NCBI GenBank assembly: GCA_947489925.1
Contig: CANLFK010000084.1
Coordinates: 1-9,046 of the forward strand
Origin: Candidatus Caenarcanales bacterium
GTDB lineage: Bacteria > Cyanobacteriota > Vampirovibrionia > Caenarcaniphilales > Caenarcanaceae
Reading direction: 5' to 3'
Length of the DNA stretch: 9,046 nt
Shown here: one piece after another, positions 6,566 through 9,046 of the stretch
Layout: every line of letters begins with the position of its first letter
How positions within the stretch are numbered: position 1 is the first letter of the stretch
Program-made: the position numbers and the translations under genes
Notes under the pieces: generated by a model
Seen by the model: the letters and a program-made list of their open reading frames with translations, nothing else
Told to the model about the DNA's origin: nothing
Databases searched by the model: none

Positions 6566-6610
6566 TTATAATTATTAAAGCGTAAACACAAGAAAAGAAA
6601 AAATTAATTT

Positions 6611-6639
6611 AGAATATACTATAAAAACATGTCAATCAA
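6611..6639 (-). promoter_or_regulatory. Candidate promoter left with the SurA-N-like gene fragment
   Basis: On the minus strand TTGATT (6639-6634) and TATTCT (6616-6611) are separated by 17 bp and lie about 46 bases before the ATG of the decayed fragment. This may be the original promoter of the SurA-N-like gene, now cut off from the intact copy by the 2.1-kb module. The region upstream of the intact copy has no comparable pair. Confidence 0.3.
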
Positions 6640-6666
6640 GTTCTTGAGCGGGAACAAATTTATTTT

Positions 6667-6697
6667 TTGAGATTCAAAGTTAATTAATAAATATATT
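6667..6697 (+). promoter_or_regulatory. Possible promoter for the amidase gene
   Basis: TTGAGA (6667-6672) and TATATT (6692-6697) are 19 bp apart, slightly wide, and end 20 bases before the amidase ATG at 6718. The surrounding sequence is so AT-rich that chance matches are likely. No ribosome binding site is visible before the ATG. Confidence 0.25.
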
Positions 6698-6717
6698 TTT
6701 ACTTTTAATTATTTAAG

Positions 6718-8562
6718 ATGTTTTGTCGTTTTTTATTTATATTTACTTGTTTTGTTTTTCTCTTTTTTCCTTACAGAATTTCTGCTCAAGCTGATGATTT
6801 TTTATTAAATGAAGTTTCAGTACGGAATAATACGGTTAATATTGTTTTTGGTCGCAAAAAAGGTCTTCCAAAGCCTAAAACCATGATTTTAAACGGAGCA
6901 ACTTCCTCTACTGAAAAATTAGTTTTGGACTTTCCAGAGACTGAATTAAAAGCAGAAAATATTAAAGGCAAATTATTACTTGATTCTGAAAATAGCCAAA
7001 TTAGAATGAGTCAATTCAGCGAAAGCCCAAAAATTACTCGTATTGTCATTGAAGCTAGTCCAGAACAAATTCAAAAGTATAAATTAAATTTCGCATCTTC
7101 TAATCTGAAAGTTTCATTTGCCTCTGCGGGTAGGTCGGTTAGCAAAACTAAAAGCTCAAAAACTAAAAATACTAATTCTGACAGTCTTGCAAAAACAAAT
7201 AAATTAAATTTTATTACTGCCAGCACTTGGGATGCAGACAAAAAACAATTAATCTTAAAGTCTGAAAATAAATTAACTTATAAAATTCAGGGGCAAAATC
7301 AGCCAAGTTCAAATAATTCAAAAAAAGAAGACAAAAAAAAGTTAGTAATTATTGAACTTCCTAATGCGGCTTTACAAAATATAAGCTTAACAAAAAGGCT
7401 TTCGGCTGCTGAAACTGGTTCTGAATTGATTTCATTGGTGCAATTCGATCCTGAAACCGTGAGAATTACCTTGGAAGGCACAGCCGCTGAAAATTGGTAT
7501 TTAGACAATAATCAATCAGAATTAGAGCTTATTTTGAGCAAAAAAGAGAATAATTTAATTTCACAAATTGAGAAACCCAAATCAAATACAAATAATAATA
7601 AAGAAAAATCAACTATTCAATCAGAAAAAAAACTTGCAATTGAAAATAATGGGCGAAAAATCATTATCAAAAACCCAGATCAAAATATTAAATACAAAAT
7701 TTTTCATTTAGATTCGCCAAGCCGTTTGGTAATTGATTTATTGAATTTTGAAAAAGAAGATGAGAGCGAAAATAATTTAAATTTACCTGAAATTAAGCCA
7801 AGTCCTGAAAATTTATTAATTAGTCTGCGAAAAGGTAAACTCGAAAAAGACTTAAAATCTATTCGTTTAGTTTTTGATTTAAGCCAAAAGAAAATCGACT
7901 TTAAACATGAATTAAGCACCGATAAAAAAACTTTATTTGTCAATTTAAACCCCATTGAAAAATTAACAGTTGCTGAAAAACAAATAAAAAATAAAACAAT
8001 TAATCGTAAACAATATAAAGTAGTAATTGATGCTGGGCATGGCGGTTATGATGCGGGTGCTATTTATGATGGTATCGAAGAAAAAACTATTACTTTAGCT
8101 ATTGCCAAAAATTTAGAAAAAAACCTTAAAAAATATAGAATTCAAACAGTACAAACCCGTGAAGATGACCGTTTTGTGAGCTTAGATGAAAGAGTAAATA
8201 TTGCCAGACAAGTGAAACCAGATTTATTTGTTAGTATTCATTGTAATGCTTTGCAAACTAGCTCTGATGTCAAAGGAATTGAGAGCTATTATTTTACTCC
8301 GCAAAGCCAAGAATTCACTGAATCATTACATAAAAATCTTGTAAACTCAACTAAAGCTCCTAATCGCTATGTCCGAAAGGCTCGCTTTGTTGTGATAAGG
8401 GAAACCGCTGTCCCATCAACTTTAATTGAGACGGGTTATTTATCAAATAAAAATGAAAGAGAAAAATTATCTTCCCAAAAGTATCAAGAAAAATTAGCCG
8501 AAGCTTTAGGCGAAGCAATTAACACTTATTTAAAAGACTCAAGCCAAAAACTAAATAAATAA
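6718..8562 (+). CDS. Secreted N-acetylmuramoyl-L-alanine amidase with three AMIN-like domains
   Basis: This 614-residue protein has a strong signal peptide (1-23 or 1-25). Three beta-rich AMIN-like repeats follow at about 28-135, 163-275 and 306-412, the last with the typical FHLDSPSRLVIDL. Ser/Lys/Asn-rich linkers separate them, and a C-terminal Amidase_3 domain runs from about 433 to 608. The zinc and catalytic residues are present: His441 in DAGHGG, Glu455 in IEEKT, His508 in SIHCNA and Glu571 in LIETGYLSN. The enzyme cleaves the bond between N-acetylmuramic acid and the stem peptide, releasing daughter cells; AMIN domains target it to peptidoglycan at the septum. The architecture is AmiC-like, with more AMIN copies than in E. 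coli. In E. coli, FtsEX controls amidases through EnvC. No EnvC-like gene is visible here, so control by the nearby FtsEX is only suggested by proximity. Confidence 0.93.
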   Translation: MFCRFLFIFTCFVFLFFPYRISAQADDFLLNEVSVRNNTVNIVFGRKKGLPKPKTMILNGATSSTEKLVLDFPETELKAENIKGKLLLDSENSQIRMSQFSESPKITRIVIEASPEQIQKYKLNFASSNLKVSFASAGRSVSKTKSSKTKNTNSDSLAKTNKLNFITASTWDADKKQLILKSENKLTYKIQGQNQPSSNNSKKEDKKKLVIIELPNAALQNISLTKRLSAAETGSELISLVQFDPETVRITLEGTAAENWYLDNNQSELELILSKKENNLISQIEKPKSNTNNNKEKSTIQSEKKLAIENNGRKIIIKNPDQNIKYKIFHLDSPSRLVIDLLNFEKEDESENNLNLPEIKPSPENLLISLRKGKLEKDLKSIRLVFDLSQKKIDFKHELSTDKKTLFVNLNPIEKLTVAEKQIKNKTINRKQYKVVIDAGHGGYDAGAIYDGIEEKTITLAIAKNLEKNLKKYRIQTVQTREDDRFVSLDERVNIARQVKPDLFVSIHCNALQTSSDVKGIESYYFTPQSQEFTESLHKNLVNSTKAPNRYVRKARFVVIRETAVPSTLIETGYLSNKNEREKLSSQKYQEKLAEALGEAINTYLKDSSQKLNK

Positions 8563-8678
8563 TGTCAGTTTTGCAAAAAGAAAAATTCCATTCGTACTCC
8601 AATAAAACTTTGAACTCAGATTAGATTAAATCTTTTTCACTTTGTATTTGTTTTTGAGTCAATTAATCCTTATATTAT

Positions 8679-8710
8679 TGAGCTTTCTAAAGGGATAAAA
8701 GGAAGGCTCA
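8679..8710 (+). terminator. Terminator-like hairpin downstream of the amidase
   Basis: TGAGCTTTC (8679-8687) pairs with GAAGGCTCA (8702-8710) over nine pairs, one of them G-U, with a 14-base loop. TTTATAAAAAA follows, a weak U-tract. It lies about 117 bp after the amidase stop, so it may end that transcript or belong to the repeat region. Confidence 0.4.
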
Positions 8711-8732
8711 TTTATAAAAAATGAAAACTGTT

Positions 8733-9046
8733 ACTTATAATAAAAAACTAAAATTTAAAGCCAGTTCACCCTCTGATATTCAATTAGAGACTTTATAAAA
8801 GAACTGGTCTATTTCTTTCATATTTATTTCTATTACTTTATTACTATATTTTCTATTACTTTACTACTATTAATATCATAACTTTATAATACAAAATTAA
8901 AATTTAAAGCCAATTCGCTCTCTGAAACTTAATTAGAGATTTATAAAAGAATTGGCCTATCATATAAACCTTATTACTTTATAATACAAAACTAAAATTT
9001 AAAGCCAGCTCGCTCTCTAAGACTTAATTAGGCATTTTATAAAAGA
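8733..9046. repeat. Array of three ~95-bp repeats with a covarying hairpin stem
   Basis: Three copies start near 8733, 8881 and 8976 and share an A/T-rich leader (ACTTTATAATACAAAA in copies 2 and 3), the block AAATTTAAAGCC, a CTCT-to-AGAG inner segment and TTATAAAAGA. Copies 2 and 3 are offset by exactly 95 bp; copies 1 and 2 by 149 bp because of extra T-rich sequence. In copy 1 GCCAGTTC (8760-8767) pairs with GAACTGGT (8801-8808). In copy 2 GCCAATTC (8909-8916) pairs with GAATTGGC (8949-8956). The G-C pair of copy 1 is A-T in copy 2, so pairing is kept. The arms enclose 33 and 32 bases including a smaller stem (CTCTGAT 8771-8777 with ATTAGAG 8783-8789). Copy 3 is cut by the window edge. No gene lies in this stretch. 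Confidence 0.75.
8827..8870. repeat. Short tandem duplication within the repeat region
   Basis: The 21-base stretch at 8827-8847 recurs at 8850-8870 with one difference, a period of 23 bp. It consists of C/T-rich TTTCTATTACTTTA-type sequence and accounts for part of the longer spacing between repeat copies 1 and 2. Confidence 0.7.

Noticed and set aside
7299..7955. Minus-strand frames inside the amidase gene
   Set aside because: They are antisense to AMIN domains and linkers, rich in Phe/Ser/Leu as expected from reading AT-rich coding DNA backwards, with no independent support.
8616..8640. AGATTAAATCT followed by TTTTT as a terminator of the amidase
   Set aside because: The palindrome leaves a one-base loop and is all A/T apart from its ends, so it cannot form a stable hairpin. 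The 8679-8710 stem-loop is a better candidate.
8733..9046. CRISPR array
   Set aside because: The repeated blocks are diverged, the period is irregular (149 and 95 bp), the between-block sequence is itself repeated, and no cas gene is seen.
8733..9046. Integron attC sites
   Set aside because: The arms have no GTTRRRY/RYYYAAC core, and no cassette genes lie between the copies.
1..9046. tRNA or rRNA genes, for example as an attachment site for the defence module
   Set aside because: I saw no cloverleaf, TTCRA-type T-loop signature or rRNA-like stretch on either strand. The duplicated sequence beside the module is protein-coding.

Overview
This is an AT-rich bacterial window using the standard genetic code: TGA is a genuine stop in both ATGA gene overlaps and Trp is TGG. 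The gene set suggests a Gram-negative-type (diderm) cell: a probable lipoprotein, a periplasmic SurA-N-like protein, FtsEX, and an AMIN-domain N-acetylmuramoyl-L-alanine amidase. A 97-residue protein resembling the cyanobacterial DUF2103 family, the multi-AMIN amidase and the scarcity of Shine-Dalgarno sites together point weakly to the Cyanobacteria/Melainabacteria (Vampirovibrionia) side of the tree. This assignment is an inference from remembered family patterns; no database search was possible.

Layout: (1) 1-825, the 3' end of an unrecognised plus-strand gene and a small probable lipoprotein. (2) 842-1134, a 293-bp non-coding element bounded by perfect 18-bp terminal inverted repeats, which looks like a MITE; its right end supplies the stop codon of the next gene. 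(3) 1128-4277, a minus-strand block. In transcription order it holds a SurA-N-like secreted protein, an 82-residue charged protein, ftsE, ftsX and the DUF2103-like gene. ftsE and ftsX overlap by 4 bp. (4) 4313-6456, a two-gene plus-strand module of an ABC-type AAA ATPase and a DUF4435/TOPRIM protein, overlapping by 4 bp. This is the architecture of the PARIS anti-phage system (AriA/AriB). (5) 6455-6610, a decayed second copy of the start and upstream region of the SurA-N-like gene. (6) 6718-8562, the amidase, with a signal peptide, three AMIN-like domains and an Amidase_3 domain. (7) 8563-9046, a gene-free tail with a terminator-like hairpin and at least three copies of a roughly 95-bp repeat whose hairpin stem shows compensatory base changes.

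How it fits together: FtsEX, the amidase and the SurA-N-like protein all concern envelope and septal peptidoglycan work. The SurA-N-like gene and the amidase were probably once divergent neighbours. The ATPase-DUF4435 pair now sits between them, flanked in direct orientation by two diverged copies of the SurA-N-like gene start (35 of 37 bases identical in the best core, offset exactly 2300 bp). The main candidates for closer work are this flanked defence-like module, the covarying hairpin repeats at the right edge, and the inverted-repeat element at the left.
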